64,000 nucleotides of DNA from Paraburkholderia metrosideri (GTDB taxonomy: Bacteria; Pseudomonadota; Gammaproteobacteria; Burkholderiales; Burkholderiaceae). The position numbers and the translations under genes were made by a program. This document shows, piece after piece, positions 27,564 to 36,922 of this stretch (position 1 is its first letter; each line of letters opens with the position of its first letter). The notes below the pieces were generated by a model that did no database searches, was not told where the DNA came from, and saw nothing but the letters and a program-made list of their open reading frames with translations. The stretch spans positions 1-64,000 of the forward strand of contig NZ_CAJHCP010000006.1 of assembly GCF_904848625.1 (NCBI RefSeq), given 5' to 3'.

Positions 27564-27785
27564 ATGTCCGACAGTGCCTGTTTCAAGCCGCGAGTGATCG
27601 AACCCGTCGTCGACAATCAGCCGGAAGGTCTCGGCCTCGCGGTGGAGTTATGGCTCGCCCATCCCGTCGACGGCATCGCGGGACGCGCCGTGCAAATCCA
27701 CCTCCGCAGCGACGCGAAAATGGCCCAGGCCGAAGCGCTGCGCGATCTGTTGCATACGCTGGGAACGGAGATCGTGGTGAGTTGA
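27564..27785 (+). CDS. Small conserved-looking protein, unknown
   Basis: 73 aa, mixed alpha/beta composition (PRVIEPVVDNQPEGLGLAVELWLAHPVDGIAGR, then a predicted helix MAQAEALRDLLHTLG). No known motif recognised. Followed 40 bases later by a clear bidirectional terminator, which supports it as a separate transcription unit. Confidence 0.55.
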   Translation: MSDSACFKPRVIEPVVDNQPEGLGLAVELWLAHPVDGIAGRAVQIHLRSDAKMAQAEALRDLLHTLGTEIVVS

Positions 27786-27823
27786 CGGGTGAGTTGACGG
27801 TGCGCCCATGAGAGACACGCAAT

Positions 27824-27859
27824 AAAAAGCGGCGGCCGATATCACTGGCCGCCGCTTTT
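27824..27859. terminator. Bidirectional intrinsic terminator
   Basis: GCGGCGGCC (27829-27837) and GGCCGCCGC (27847-27855) with A-run before and TTTT after. Sits between the convergent 73-aa gene (plus) and the MFS gene (minus) and can serve both. Confidence 0.85.
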
Positions 27860-27878
27860 CAGACCACGAGTCACACGC

Positions 27879-29183
27879 TCAAGGCTCGTGACGCAGATAC
27901 CCTTCTTTCGACGGATCGCGCATGCGCAGCGCTACCAGCCCGGCAATCGCGCACATTACCGTGACATACCAGAAGAACATCGACTCGACGCCGATCGACT
28001 TCAGCCACAACGCAACGTACTCCGCCGATCCGCCGAAAATGGCGTTCGCCACCGCATACGACAAACCCACGCCGAGCGCACGCACTTCCGGCGGGAACAT
28101 TTCCGCCTTGATCAGGCCGCTGATCGACGTATAGAAGCTGACAATAGCCAGCGCCACGACAACCAGCGCAAACGCCGCGTACGGGCTCGACACGTCTTTC
28201 AACGCATGCAGCAACGGCACCGTGCCGATCGTCGCGAACAGGCCGAAAAACAGCATCGACTGACGCCGGCCAATGCGGTCCGACAATGCGCCAAAGGCCG
28301 GTTGCATCACCATGTAAACGAACAGCGCCGCAGTCATCACGTTACTGGCTGTTTTGGTCTGCATGCCCGCCGTGTTGACGAGATACTTCTGCATGTAGGT
28401 CGTGAACGTATAGAAGATCAGCGAGCCACCGGCCGTGAAACCGAGCACCGTCATGAATGCGCCTCTGTGCATCCACAAGCCGCGCAGCGTGCCCGCTTCC
28501 TTGCGCTGACGCGTGGCGGCGGTCGTCGTTTCGTCGAGCGATTTACGCAGATACAGCGCAATCAACGCCGCGATTGCGCCGATCACGAACGGCACGCGCC
28601 AGCCCCACGCTTTCAGCTCTTCAGTAGATAGGGTCTGTTGCAGGATCACGAGCACCAGCAGCGCGCACAACTGTCCGCCGATCAGCGTCACGTACTGGAA
28701 CGATGCGAAGAAACCGCGCCGTCCCTTCAGCGCGATTTCACTCATATAGGTCGCGCTGGTGCCGTACTCGCCGCCTACCGACAAGCCCTGGAACAGCCGC
28801 GCGACCAGCAGCAGCGCCGGTGCGAACGCGCCGATCTGCGCGTACGTGGGCAACATCGCGATCACCAGCGAACCGCCGCACATCATGAACACCGACACCA
28901 TCATCGCGGTGCGCCGGCCGCGCTTGTCCGCGAGACGGCCGAAGAACCAGCCGCCGATAGGCCGCATCAGAAAGCCCGCGGCAAACACGCCCGCTGTGTT
29001 GAGCAACTGCGTGGTGGTGTTGCCGCTCGGGAAGAACGCGGGCGCGAAATACAGCGCGGTGAACGAATACACGTAAAAGTCGAACCACTCGACAAGATTG
29101 CCCGATGAAGCGCCGACGATCGCAAAGATGCGGCGCCGTGTGTCGTGAGCCGAGGTGACGGATTGATCGGGGAGGTCGCTCAT
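27879..29183 (-). CDS. MFS metabolite:proton symporter (KgtP/ProP-like)
   Basis: 434 aa. The N-terminus [16 protein letters not shown] is the metabolite:H+ symporter signature (dicarboxylate, proline/betaine or alpha-ketoglutarate carriers), with motif [15 protein letters not shown]. Start 29183 has AAGGAAAG upstream. No catabolic genes adjoin it, so the substrate is open. The upstream stretch 29184-29516 contains only a hairpin. Confidence 0.85.
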   Translation of the reverse strand: MSDLPDQSVTSAHDTRRRIFAIVGASSGNLVEWFDFYVYSFTALYFAPAFFPSGNTTTQLLNTAGVFAAGFLMRPIGGWFFGRLADKRGRRTAMMVSVFMMCGGSLVIAMLPTYAQIGAFAPALLLVARLFQGLSVGGEYGTSATYMSEIALKGRRGFFASFQYVTLIGGQLCALLVLVILQQTLSTEELKAWGWRVPFVIGAIAALIALYLRKSLDETTTAATRQRKEAGTLRGLWMHRGAFMTVLGFTAGGSLIFYTFTTYMQKYLVNTAGMQTKTASNVMTAALFVYMVMQPAFGALSDRIGRRQSMLFFGLFATIGTVPLLHALKDVSSPYAAFALVVVALAIVSFYTSISGLIKAEMFPPEVRALGVGLSYAVANAIFGGSAEYVALWLKSIGVESMFFWYVTVMCAIAGLVALRMRDPSKEGYLRHEP

Positions 29184-29399
29184 ATAGATATCTTTCCTTG
29201 TCTGAACCGGAGACGGCGGTCGTCGCGCCGCCTTCACAGCCTGCGCGCAAGGGCCTCATTGATCGTGCCGAATGAGGCGCCCAGCGCAGGCGTGCCGAAT
29301 TTTACAGAACAGAAAGGAATAGATGGGATTTTGTTAGCTGGAGCGACGATCGGACGGGTCTGGAAAACACCGCAGAAATTACCTGGCCTGAACGAACCA

Positions 29400-29431
29400 A
29401 GCCCCTGTCAGTCTTCCGACGGACAGGGGCT
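29400..29431. terminator. Hairpin downstream of spoVR
   Basis: AGCCCCTGTC (29400-29409) and GACAGGGGCT (29422-29431): 10 perfect pairs. Lies about 90 bases beyond the spoVR stop and may end the prkA operon, but neither side has a true U-tract. The rest of 29184-29516 shows nothing. Confidence 0.4.
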
Positions 29432-29516
29432 GGGGGGACATCAGGCGAACACGCGGGCGGGAACGCGGGTGAAAACGACGGGCAGACGTCAGTTCAGCCC
29501 CGCGTCAAACAAAGCG

Positions 29517-31040
29517 CTACAGCCTTACCGCAGGTGGCACATACCGGCAGTCATACTTTTTACGCACCGTACCGTTTTCGTCGACGCTTTCCAGATACAC
29601 GTCGAACTGCCACAGCCGCGCCATATGCTTGAGCACCTCATCGCTGTCGCCCGACAGATGCCGGTTGTCGCTCATGAAGTGCCGCAGCGTCAGACTCCGG
29701 TCGCCGCGCGTATTGACCGACCACACCTGGATATTCGGCTCCCGATGATGCATGTCGTACTGCCGCGACAACGCCTGACGCACGTACTGATAACCGCTGT
29801 CGTCATGAATCGCCGACACTTCGAGCGAATCGCGCATGTCGTCGTCGAGTACGGAGAACAGACGCATTTCGCGGATCAGATGCGGCGACAGATACTGCGC
29901 GACGAAGCTCTCGTCCTTGAAGTTGCGCATTGCGTAGTGCAACGCAGGCAACCACGGGCTGCCGGCCAGTTCTGGAAACCAGCGGCGATCCTCGTCGGTC
30001 GGCGCTTCGCAGATGCGGCGAATATCGCTCATCATTGAAAAACCGAGCGCGTACGGGTTGATGCCGCTGTAATACGGCTTCGTCACAGGCGGCTGATACA
30101 CCACGTTGCTGTGCGAATGGAGAAACTCCATCATGAAGCCGTCTTCGAGCTTGCCCTGGTTGTACATCGTGTTGAGCAACGTGTAGTGCCAGAACGTGGC
30201 CCAACCCTCGTTCATCACCTGGGTTTGCCGTTGCGGATAAAAATACTGCCCGACCTTGCGCACGATGCGGATCACCTCGCGCTCCCACGGCTCCAGCAAA
30301 GGCGCATTTTTCTCCGCGAAATACAGCAGATTTTCCTGCGGCTCGGGCGGATAACGCTCCTCGATTTCCTCCGGCAACGGCGTATGCCGGGTGGGCAGCG
30401 TGCGCCACAATTCATTCACCTGCGATTGCAGATAAGCCTCGCGCTCACGCCGCGCGGCGAATTCCTTTTCGAGCGACAGCTTCTGCGGACGCTTGTAACG
30501 GTCCACGCCATAGTTCATCAGCGCGTGGCACGAATCGAGCAGTTCCTCGACCCGGTCGAGACCGAAGCGCTCCTCGCACTCCGCGATGTAATTCTTCGCG
30601 TAGACGAGGTAGTCGATGATCGCGTGCGCGTCTGTCCACAGCTTGAACAGATAGTTGCCCTTGAAGAACGAGTTGTGCCCGTAGGCCGCGTGCGCGATGA
30701 CGAGCGCCTGCATCGTCATCGTGTTCTCTTCCATCAGGTACGCGATGCAAGGGTTCGAATTGATGACGATCTCATACGCCAGCCCCATCTGCCCGCGACG
30801 GTAGCTTTTTTCGGTGGAGAGAAAGTGTTTGCCGAACGACCAGTGACGGTAGTTCACCGGCATGCCGACGGACGCGTAAGCGTCCATCATCTGTTCGGCG
30901 CTAATGAGTTCGAGCTGGATCGGATACACGTCGAGTTCATATTGCTCTGCAACACGGGCAATATGCGAGTCGTACTCTTCGATCAATTCGAAGGTCCAGT
31001 CGGACGGGCACGGCAGAGGCCGTCTATCGGCTACGTTCAT
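29517..31040 (-). CDS. spoVR: SpoVR family protein
   Basis: 507 aa, the length of E. coli YcgB. Conserved blocks are clear: SAEQMMDAYASVGMPVNYRHWSFGK, AHAAYGHNSFFKGNYLF, MNEGWATFWHYT and FLHSHSNVVYQPP. Members act with YeaH and the kinase PrkA in stress and stationary-phase physiology; the biochemical role is unclear. ATG at 31040 matches homologues and has GGGAAG upstream. An in-frame ATG at 31244 overlaps the yeaH stop by ATGA and would add a 68-residue low-complexity extension. Confidence 0.88.
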   Translation of the reverse strand: MNVADRRPLPCPSDWTFELIEEYDSHIARVAEQYELDVYPIQLELISAEQMMDAYASVGMPVNYRHWSFGKHFLSTEKSYRRGQMGLAYEIVINSNPCIAYLMEENTMTMQALVIAHAAYGHNSFFKGNYLFKLWTDAHAIIDYLVYAKNYIAECEERFGLDRVEELLDSCHALMNYGVDRYKRPQKLSLEKEFAARREREAYLQSQVNELWRTLPTRHTPLPEEIEERYPPEPQENLLYFAEKNAPLLEPWEREVIRIVRKVGQYFYPQRQTQVMNEGWATFWHYTLLNTMYNQGKLEDGFMMEFLHSHSNVVYQPPVTKPYYSGINPYALGFSMMSDIRRICEAPTDEDRRWFPELAGSPWLPALHYAMRNFKDESFVAQYLSPHLIREMRLFSVLDDDMRDSLEVSAIHDDSGYQYVRQALSRQYDMHHREPNIQVWSVNTRGDRSLTLRHFMSDNRHLSGDSDEVLKHMARLWQFDVYLESVDENGTVRKKYDCRYVPPAVRL

Positions 31041-31240
31041 ACGGACTTCCCTTTGCCCCTTATTGGGCGTTCCGGTGTGTCCCCGTGCTTCAGCGCTGTG
31101 GACTGCTCCGGCTGCGGCGGCACCTGTATCGTCCGCCCCAACTTTGGCATGCCCCGAAGCCTGCTGCGGCACGCCTTTCCCGCGCGCCGGCGTCGCAGGG
31201 TCTGCGTCGCCGCGCGCATCGTCGTGCAGAGGCTGGCTCG

Positions 31241-32512
31241 TCATGAATTCGCCGCCTGCTTTTCAAACAATTCGCGAAACACCGGATAAATGTCAGCCGC
31301 GGTTTCGACCTTCTTCATCGCCATATGCGGCTGGCTCAACGCTAACTGCGCATATTCGAGCCACAGGTTCTGCTCTTCGGGCGTCACCTGAATATACGCA
31401 AAATAGCGCACCTTCTCCAGGATGTCATCCGACAGTATCTTGCGGCACTTGGGCGAGTCGTCGGTCCAGTTGTCGCCGTCGGACGCCTGAGCGCCGTAAA
31501 TATTCCATTCAGTCGGCGAATAGCGCTCGTCCATCACCTTCTGCATCAGCTCCAGCGCGCTCGATACAACCGTGCCGCCGCTTTCGGTCGAATGGAAGAA
31601 CGTGTCTTCGTCGACTTCTTCGGCACGCGTGTGATGGCGGATGAACACCACCTCGATCTTCTCGTAGTTACGCTTGAGGAACAGATACAGCAGGATGAAA
31701 AAGCGCTTGGCAAGGTCCTTGCGCTGCTCGTCCATCGAACCGGACACATCCATCAGACAGAACATCACCGCCTGACTGGACGGCGTGGGCTGCTTCACGC
31801 GATTCACGTAGCGCAGATCGAACGGATCGATAAACGGAATCCGCCAGATGCGGCCGCGCAAATGGTGAATTTCCTCTTCGAGCAGTTTGATCTCGTCGCG
31901 ACGATCGGCCGGGTCGGCCTTCATCTGCTCCAGTTGCCGCTCCATCTCGTGCAACTGGTTGACGAGCGGCGCACCGAGCGCGATACGCCGGCCGAGCGCG
32001 CTGCGCAGCGAACGGACCACGTCGATATTGTTCGGCGTGCCTTCGGCAGCCCAGCCCGCGCGGATGCTTTTCCACGTCGGCACGGCCATCAGATGAGTTT
32101 TGACGAGACGCGGCAGTTCGAGGTCGTCGAAGAAATACTGCATGAATTCTTCGCGGCTCAGTTCGAACACGAAGTCGTCCTGACCGTCGCCTTCGTTGCT
32201 GGCCTGATTGCCCCCGCCTCCACCGCCGCCGCCTTGCGGGCGCTGGATCTTGTCGCCGCGGATGTAGTCCGAGTTGCCCGGATGCACCATTTCCCGCTTG
32301 CCGCCCGGACCGTGGCGGAACGACGGCTCCGCGATGTCCTTACGCGGAATGGTGATGCTCTGGGTGTTCTGGATATCTTTGATGCTACGGTCGCGTACCG
32401 CTTCCGACACGGCGCGACGAATGTAGTTTTTGACGCGACGCAAAAAACGCTCGCGATTCGCAATGCTCTTGTTCTTGCCTGCTAACCTGCGGTCGATAAT
32501 TTGATGAAGCAC
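31241..32512 (-). CDS. yeaH: YeaH/YhbH family (DUF444) protein with von Willebrand A domain
   Basis: 423 aa. N-terminus FIDRRL-type (IIDRRLAGKNKSIANRERFLRR), an eight-glycine run near residues 94-101, and a C-terminal vWA domain with MIDAS D255-x-S257-x-S259. Starts with GTG at 32512, chosen because GGGAG lies 7 bases upstream and homologues begin here; an upstream ATG (32572) is less likely. Middle gene of prkA-yeaH-spoVR, the same set and order as in many proteobacteria. Confidence 0.9.
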   Translation of the reverse strand: MLHQIIDRRLAGKNKSIANRERFLRRVKNYIRRAVSEAVRDRSIKDIQNTQSITIPRKDIAEPSFRHGPGGKREMVHPGNSDYIRGDKIQRPQGGGGGGGGNQASNEGDGQDDFVFELSREEFMQYFFDDLELPRLVKTHLMAVPTWKSIRAGWAAEGTPNNIDVVRSLRSALGRRIALGAPLVNQLHEMERQLEQMKADPADRRDEIKLLEEEIHHLRGRIWRIPFIDPFDLRYVNRVKQPTPSSQAVMFCLMDVSGSMDEQRKDLAKRFFILLYLFLKRNYEKIEVVFIRHHTRAEEVDEDTFFHSTESGGTVVSSALELMQKVMDERYSPTEWNIYGAQASDGDNWTDDSPKCRKILSDDILEKVRYFAYIQVTPEEQNLWLEYAQLALSQPHMAMKKVETAADIYPVFRELFEKQAANS

Positions 32513-32659
32513 GCCCGGTCTCCCATGCAGCCATGTCGATCGCAGTTGGCGCTTTAGCTGTCGACCATGCAAAGCACTGACTTCGATCCATGCAGCTGCG
32601 CCAATTTCGGGTGCGCGAGACGCACGCTGCCTGGTGCTACACCGGCAACGCTATGTCAG

Positions 32660-32736
32660 TACAGACCGTGTCCATACAGACCGTGTCCATACAGCCTGCG
32701 CCTCGCAAGGTGCTCGCGCGGTCAAACCGCGCGAGC
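32660..32736. repeat. 15-bp tandem repeat and perfect hairpin between prkA and yeaH
   Basis: TACAGACCGTGTCCA occurs twice in tandem with a third partial copy (32660-32694), followed by a perfect 10-bp hairpin GCTCGCGCGG-tcaaa-CCGCGCGAGC (32712-32736). Without a U-tract it is more likely an mRNA processing or stability element than a terminator. Confidence 0.55.
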
Positions 32737-32751
32737 GGCACGCCATGCGCA

Positions 32752-34674
32752 TCATGATGACTTGCGCACGCGCAGATACCAGTCACACAGCAAGCGTACC
32801 TGCTTCGGCGTATAGCCCTTCGTCACCATACGATTGACGAAGTCTTCGTGCTTGCGTTGCTCTTCCGCCGAGCCCTTGGCGTTGAACGAAATAACCGGCA
32901 GCAGTTCTTCCGTGTTCGAGAACATCTTCTTTTCGATCACGACGCGCAGCTTCTCGTAGCTGACCCAGGCGGGGTTCTTTCCACCGTTGGCCGCACGCGC
33001 ACGCAGCACGAAGTTCACGATCTCGTTGCGGAAGTCCTTCGGGTTACTGATACCTGCCGGTTTCTCGATCTTCTCCAGTTCGGCATTCAGCGCCGCGCGG
33101 TCGAAACTTTCGCCGGTGTCGTGATCGCGGAACTCCTGGTCCTGAATCCAGAAATCGGCGTACGTCACATAGCGATCGAAGATGTTTTGACCATACTCGG
33201 AATACGACTCCAGATACGCGGTCTGAATCTCCTTGCCGATGAACTCCGCATAGCGCGAGGCCAGCACGTCCTTGATAAAGGACAGATACTTCTGCTCGGT
33301 TTCCGGCGGGAACTGTTCGCGTTCGATCTGCTGTTCGAGCACGTACATCAGGTGCACCGGATTGGCCGCGACTTCGGTCGAATCGAAGTTGAAGACACGC
33401 GACATGATCTTGAACGCGAAGCGGGTCGACACGCCGGTCATCCCTTCATCGACGCCCGCGAAATCGCGGTACTCCTGATACGACTTCGCCTTCGGATCGG
33501 TGTCCTTCAGATTCTCGCCGTCGTACACCTGCATCTTCGAGAAGAGGCTCGAATTCTCGGGCTCCTGCAAGCGCGTGAGCACCGACATCTGCGCCATCAT
33601 CTTCAACGTGCCCGGCGCGCACACCGCATTGGCCAGCGACGAATTACGCAGCAGCTTCTCGTAAATCTTGACCTCTTCACCGTAGCGCAAGCAGTACGGC
33701 ACCTTCACGACGAAGATCCGGTCGAGCAGTGCTTCGTTATTGCGGTTATTGCGGAACGCCTTCCATTCCGACTCGTTCGAGTGAGCGAGAATCACGCCGT
33801 CGAACGGAATTGCACCGAAGCCTTCCGTGCCCTTGAAGTTGCCTTCCTGGGTGGCGGTAAGCAGCGGGTGCAAGACCTTGATCGGCGCCTTGAACATTTC
33901 GACGAACTCGAGCAGGCCCTGATTGGCGAGACACAGGCCACCGGAGTAGCTGTAGGCGTCCGCGTCGTCCTGTGCGTACTGTTCGAGCTTGCGGATGTCC
34001 ACCTTGCCGACCAGCGACGAGATGTCCTGATTGTTCTCGTCACCCGGCTCGGTCTTGGCAATACCGATCTGGCGAAGGATGGACGGGTAGCGACGCACCA
34101 CGCGGAACTTGCGGATGTCGCCGTTGTATTCGTGCAGGCGTTTGACCGCCCACGGGCTGAGGATGCTTTTCAGGTAGCGGCGTGGAATGCCGTATTGTTC
34201 TTCGAGAATCGGGCCATCTTCCTCATAGTCGAACAGACCGAGAGGCGACTCGTTCACGGGCGAGCCCTTGATCGAGTAAAACGGTACGCGTTCCATCAGT
34301 TGCTTCAGACGTTCCGCGATCGACGATTTACCGCCGCCGACCGGACCCAACAGATACAGAATCTGTTTCTTTTCTTCGAGCCCCTGGGCCGAGTGCCGGA
34401 AGTAAGCGACCACCTGCTCGATCACCTCTTCCATTCCGTAGAACTCACGGAATGCGGGGTATACCTTGATGACCTTGTTCGCGAAGATACGCGACATGCG
34501 CGGATCATTACGAGTGTCGATCTGTTCCGGCTCCCCGATGGCCGTCAACATGCGTTCGCCAGCCGTGGCGTACGCGGCGGGATTGTCTTTGCAGAGCGCG
34601 AGATACTCCTCGAGCGAGAGTTCATCTTCTCGTGTTTTCTCGAAGCGGGTCGCGAAACTGCTGTAGATATCCAT
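32752..34674 (-). CDS. prkA: Serine protein kinase PrkA (YeaG)
   Basis: 640 aa, full family length. N-terminal AAA+-like domain with Walker A GPVGGGKSS at 110-117, followed by the PrkA C-terminal kinase-type domain. Conserved landmarks include SIKGSPVNESPLGLF and PYCLRYGEE. YeaG/PrkA phosphorylates substrates and acts in nitrogen-starvation and stationary-phase survival. First gene of the prkA-yeaH-spoVR operon; strong Shine-Dalgarno GAGGAGG. Confidence 0.93.
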   Translation of the reverse strand: MDIYSSFATRFEKTREDELSLEEYLALCKDNPAAYATAGERMLTAIGEPEQIDTRNDPRMSRIFANKVIKVYPAFREFYGMEEVIEQVVAYFRHSAQGLEEKKQILYLLGPVGGGKSSIAERLKQLMERVPFYSIKGSPVNESPLGLFDYEEDGPILEEQYGIPRRYLKSILSPWAVKRLHEYNGDIRKFRVVRRYPSILRQIGIAKTEPGDENNQDISSLVGKVDIRKLEQYAQDDADAYSYSGGLCLANQGLLEFVEMFKAPIKVLHPLLTATQEGNFKGTEGFGAIPFDGVILAHSNESEWKAFRNNRNNEALLDRIFVVKVPYCLRYGEEVKIYEKLLRNSSLANAVCAPGTLKMMAQMSVLTRLQEPENSSLFSKMQVYDGENLKDTDPKAKSYQEYRDFAGVDEGMTGVSTRFAFKIMSRVFNFDSTEVAANPVHLMYVLEQQIEREQFPPETEQKYLSFIKDVLASRYAEFIGKEIQTAYLESYSEYGQNIFDRYVTYADFWIQDQEFRDHDTGESFDRAALNAELEKIEKPAGISNPKDFRNEIVNFVLRARAANGGKNPAWVSYEKLRVVIEKKMFSNTEELLPVISFNAKGSAEEQRKHEDFVNRMVTKGYTPKQVRLLCDWYLRVRKSS

Positions 34675-35514
34675 GCTACCTCCTCGCCGAAGTCTAGACC
34701 GATGTCGTGCGCGGCGCGCTATTCGGAAACGACATCGCTCGAATTCATCCTAAACCCTTTTAAATTTTTTTTCCATGAACTACGTTGCGAAAATCGCGCC
34801 GTATGCGCATCCCAACATTCGCTACTTGGAAACAAAAATTCGACCACCTACAATCTTGCACTCACATCGCAGCGATGACGGCGTGACATGATGGCCCGAC
34901 CGCGTGACTGTCTGCTGCGTTGTCACCGTGTCGTTACCACGCCATTGCACGACCTCGTCTGCCGTCATCCACCGTCACCCATCGTTACCCTGCCGCTACC
35001 TTTTATGCCGCAATCACGTCGCGGCACTTCGCTGTCCTTCTCTGCTCCTGCACCGTTTTCATGGCCCGGTCCCACGGGTAATGCCGCTTATCCCGGTCAG
35101 TGAACAATCTCACTGCTGCATCGGACAAGCCGTCTGTGTTGACACACTACGTCGCTAAAAACACGGACAGGGAGTGCTATTTCCATGCCCGCCGTTTTTT
35201 TCATCAACGCGCGGCATAGGCATTCGGTCTACAGCGCACACGCGTCTGTTACATGTTCATGCGTGCGCCAATTCAAAAACGAGCCGCGCACCGTTAGCCA
35301 GTTCGTCAATGCGTCAGCGGTTTTGGTTCCGCGTCATGGTGCACTCTCACACAATGATTGCCTGCGCGAACAATCGCGCTCACGTCATTGCGATTAACCG
35401 CATGGACAGCATGGTGGCCCCTCGCATACCTGAATGACGGCGATGCATCCAATCACTTTCATAGGTGTATACGGCAAAGCCGTCATTGCAGATGCGATCA
35501 ATCACGTAACCAAT
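34675..35514. other. Long intergenic region upstream of prkA
   Basis: About 840 bases without a supported gene. Two inverted repeats stand out: CGATGTCGT (34700-34708) with ACGACATCG (34729-34737) in the prkA 5' leader, and AATGACGGC (35433-35441) with GCCGTCATT (35479-35487), a 9-bp pair 37 bases apart. A 70-aa plus-strand ORF (35185-35397) has GGGAG too far upstream and a non-coding-like composition; I do not call it. Base composition looks lower in GC than the flanks. Confidence 0.5.
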
Positions 35515-35543
35515 AAAAAACGGCCGCCCGCAGGCAGCCGTTT
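35515..35543 (-). terminator. Intrinsic terminator of the hydratase gene
   Basis: On the minus strand a stem AAACGGCTGCC...GGCGGCCGTTT (one mismatch) runs into six T. Located about 80 bases beyond the gene ending at 35622. Confidence 0.8.
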
Positions 35544-35621
35544 GAATAAAGCGTCGTAATGCGCTGTTACACACGCATTGCCGCAGTCACGCTGTTACAG
35601 AGTGCGGAGTGTCGATCCCTT

Positions 35622-36383
35622 TCAGGTCAGTTCAATTTCCACTTCGCCCAGACCGTCGATGTGCCCGCGCACGACGCCAGCCTGTTGCACGTTATGTGCG
35701 CCAACATACGAACCCGTGGTGAGCGTCCAGTCCGGTTCGATGGTGATGCCCATCGCCGCGCAGTGGTTGACGAACCAGACGAGCAGTTCGCGCGGGTCGC
35801 CCGCCGGATTGCCGGTGGCTTCCGGCACCAGTGACGCACCGTCCAGACTCAACTCGAGTTCGGGCGAAACGAAATCGAAGTGACGGGCGAAACCCGCATA
35901 GGCGACCGGGTGCCCGGTGATCAGCGCACCGTTGTTCTGTGCATCGGCCAGTTGCGCGAGCGGCGCGACATTGGGCCATTCGCTGAAGCGGCTATCGACG
36001 ATTTCGATGGCCGGCAGCACCACACCGACCTTCGACAACACCTCATCGCGTGCATAGGCCCGGCCTCGCGGCTCGATCGCCTCGGCAAAACGGAAGGCGA
36101 TTTCCAGTTCCACGAGCACGCGGAAGAAGCCGCGATGCGCGACCCGGGCGGGCGAAGCCAAGACCAGCGAAGCCGGGATCGGCGCGCCTGCCGCGGCGCC
36201 GCCTGGCGCTCGCGCGCCGATCTTCCACGCGCCGGTCGAGTCGCCGAGCCCCGCGATGACCGCCTGCTGGATCGCGTAAGCGGTTGCCGCATCGGGTGGC
36301 AGGCTGTCGGGGGCGGGCGCATCGATAGGGCGATGCTGCCGGCGGGCTTCGACGAGGCGTTGCGCGAGGTCGTGTGGCGTCAT
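35622..36383 (-). CDS. 2-keto-4-pentenoate hydratase / fumarylacetoacetase-fold protein
   Basis: 253 aa of the MhpD/FAH fold. Visible: AYAIQQAVIAGLG near 40, GAWKIGA, then an ExxxxxR-type metal site region (ELEIAFRFAEAI) near 92. MhpD-type enzymes add water to 2-hydroxypenta-2,4-dienoate in aromatic meta-cleavage pathways; no other catechol genes are nearby, so it may act on another keto-enol acid. Start 36383 has AAAGGAT upstream. Confidence 0.75.
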   Translation of the reverse strand: MTPHDLAQRLVEARRQHRPIDAPAPDSLPPDAATAYAIQQAVIAGLGDSTGAWKIGARAPGGAAAGAPIPASLVLASPARVAHRGFFRVLVELEIAFRFAEAIEPRGRAYARDEVLSKVGVVLPAIEIVDSRFSEWPNVAPLAQLADAQNNGALITGHPVAYAGFARHFDFVSPELELSLDGASLVPEATGNPAGDPRELLVWFVNHCAAMGITIEPDWTLTTGSYVGAHNVQQAGVVRGHIDGLGEVEIELT

Positions 36384-36606
36384 GTCGATCCTTTCTGGCT
36401 GGCGCATTGAGCGGCCTGATGTGGCGTACTGGTTGGACAAAGCCATGTGTTGCGGCGCCTGAAGACAGCAACGTTCATGCGGATCGATAGACGATTACGC
36501 ATGAACGTTGCGGCCGCGAAGCCATGACTGCGCCCGTCAATGTACCGGATCATGACGCCCGCCAGGGCGGACTGTGATCGGAAAGGTGACTTAATGCGCA
36601 CACGAT

Positions 36607-36644
36607 AAAAAAAGACCGCCGATGCGGATGCAATTGCGGTCTTT
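36607..36644 (-). terminator. Orphan intrinsic terminator
   Basis: On the minus strand GAAAGACCGC...GCGGTC is followed by seven T, a textbook terminator. The nearest upstream minus-strand ORF (chemoreceptor, stop 36923) is 280 bases away and has its own hairpin, so a short untranslated transcript between them is possible. The interval 36384-36922 has no supported protein gene. Confidence 0.75.
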
Positions 36645-36878
36645 CGACGTCACGCAGGGGTTCGTTTAACACGGCTCGCCAGCGCACGGATGGCGGCAAC
36701 ATCGATTGGCGGGAATGAATGTTGCGCGCGGGGTTGGCTTTTCCACTGAGCAATACGCGCACAGCGTGCGATCGCCCCACTTCGCGCTGACTTACGCTGT
36801 TGTTGTTCGAACGGGACAAGGGCAAAGAAAGGACACCCCCAAAATCATTCGAACTGCCGAAGCAAGATGAGTCACTTC

Positions 36879-36907
36879 AGGAGTCCGGTGCCTCTGGAAC
36901 CGGACTC
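36879..36907. terminator. Perfect 10-bp hairpin after the chemoreceptor gene
   Basis: GGAGTCCGGT (36879-36888) and ACCGGACTCC (36898-36907), 16 bases past the stop of the chemoreceptor gene. Probably its transcript end, though without a U-tract. Confidence 0.5.
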
Positions 36908-36922
36908 CATCAGCACGCCCGT

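Noticed and set aside
32848..34878. 676-aa plus-strand ORF
   Set aside because: Exact antisense of prkA; composition is typical of a GC-rich shadow frame.
35185..35397. 70-aa plus-strand ORF with GGGAG upstream
   Set aside because: Spacing to the ATG is too long, residue composition is not protein-like (many His, Ser, Arg, Cys) and no family was recognised.
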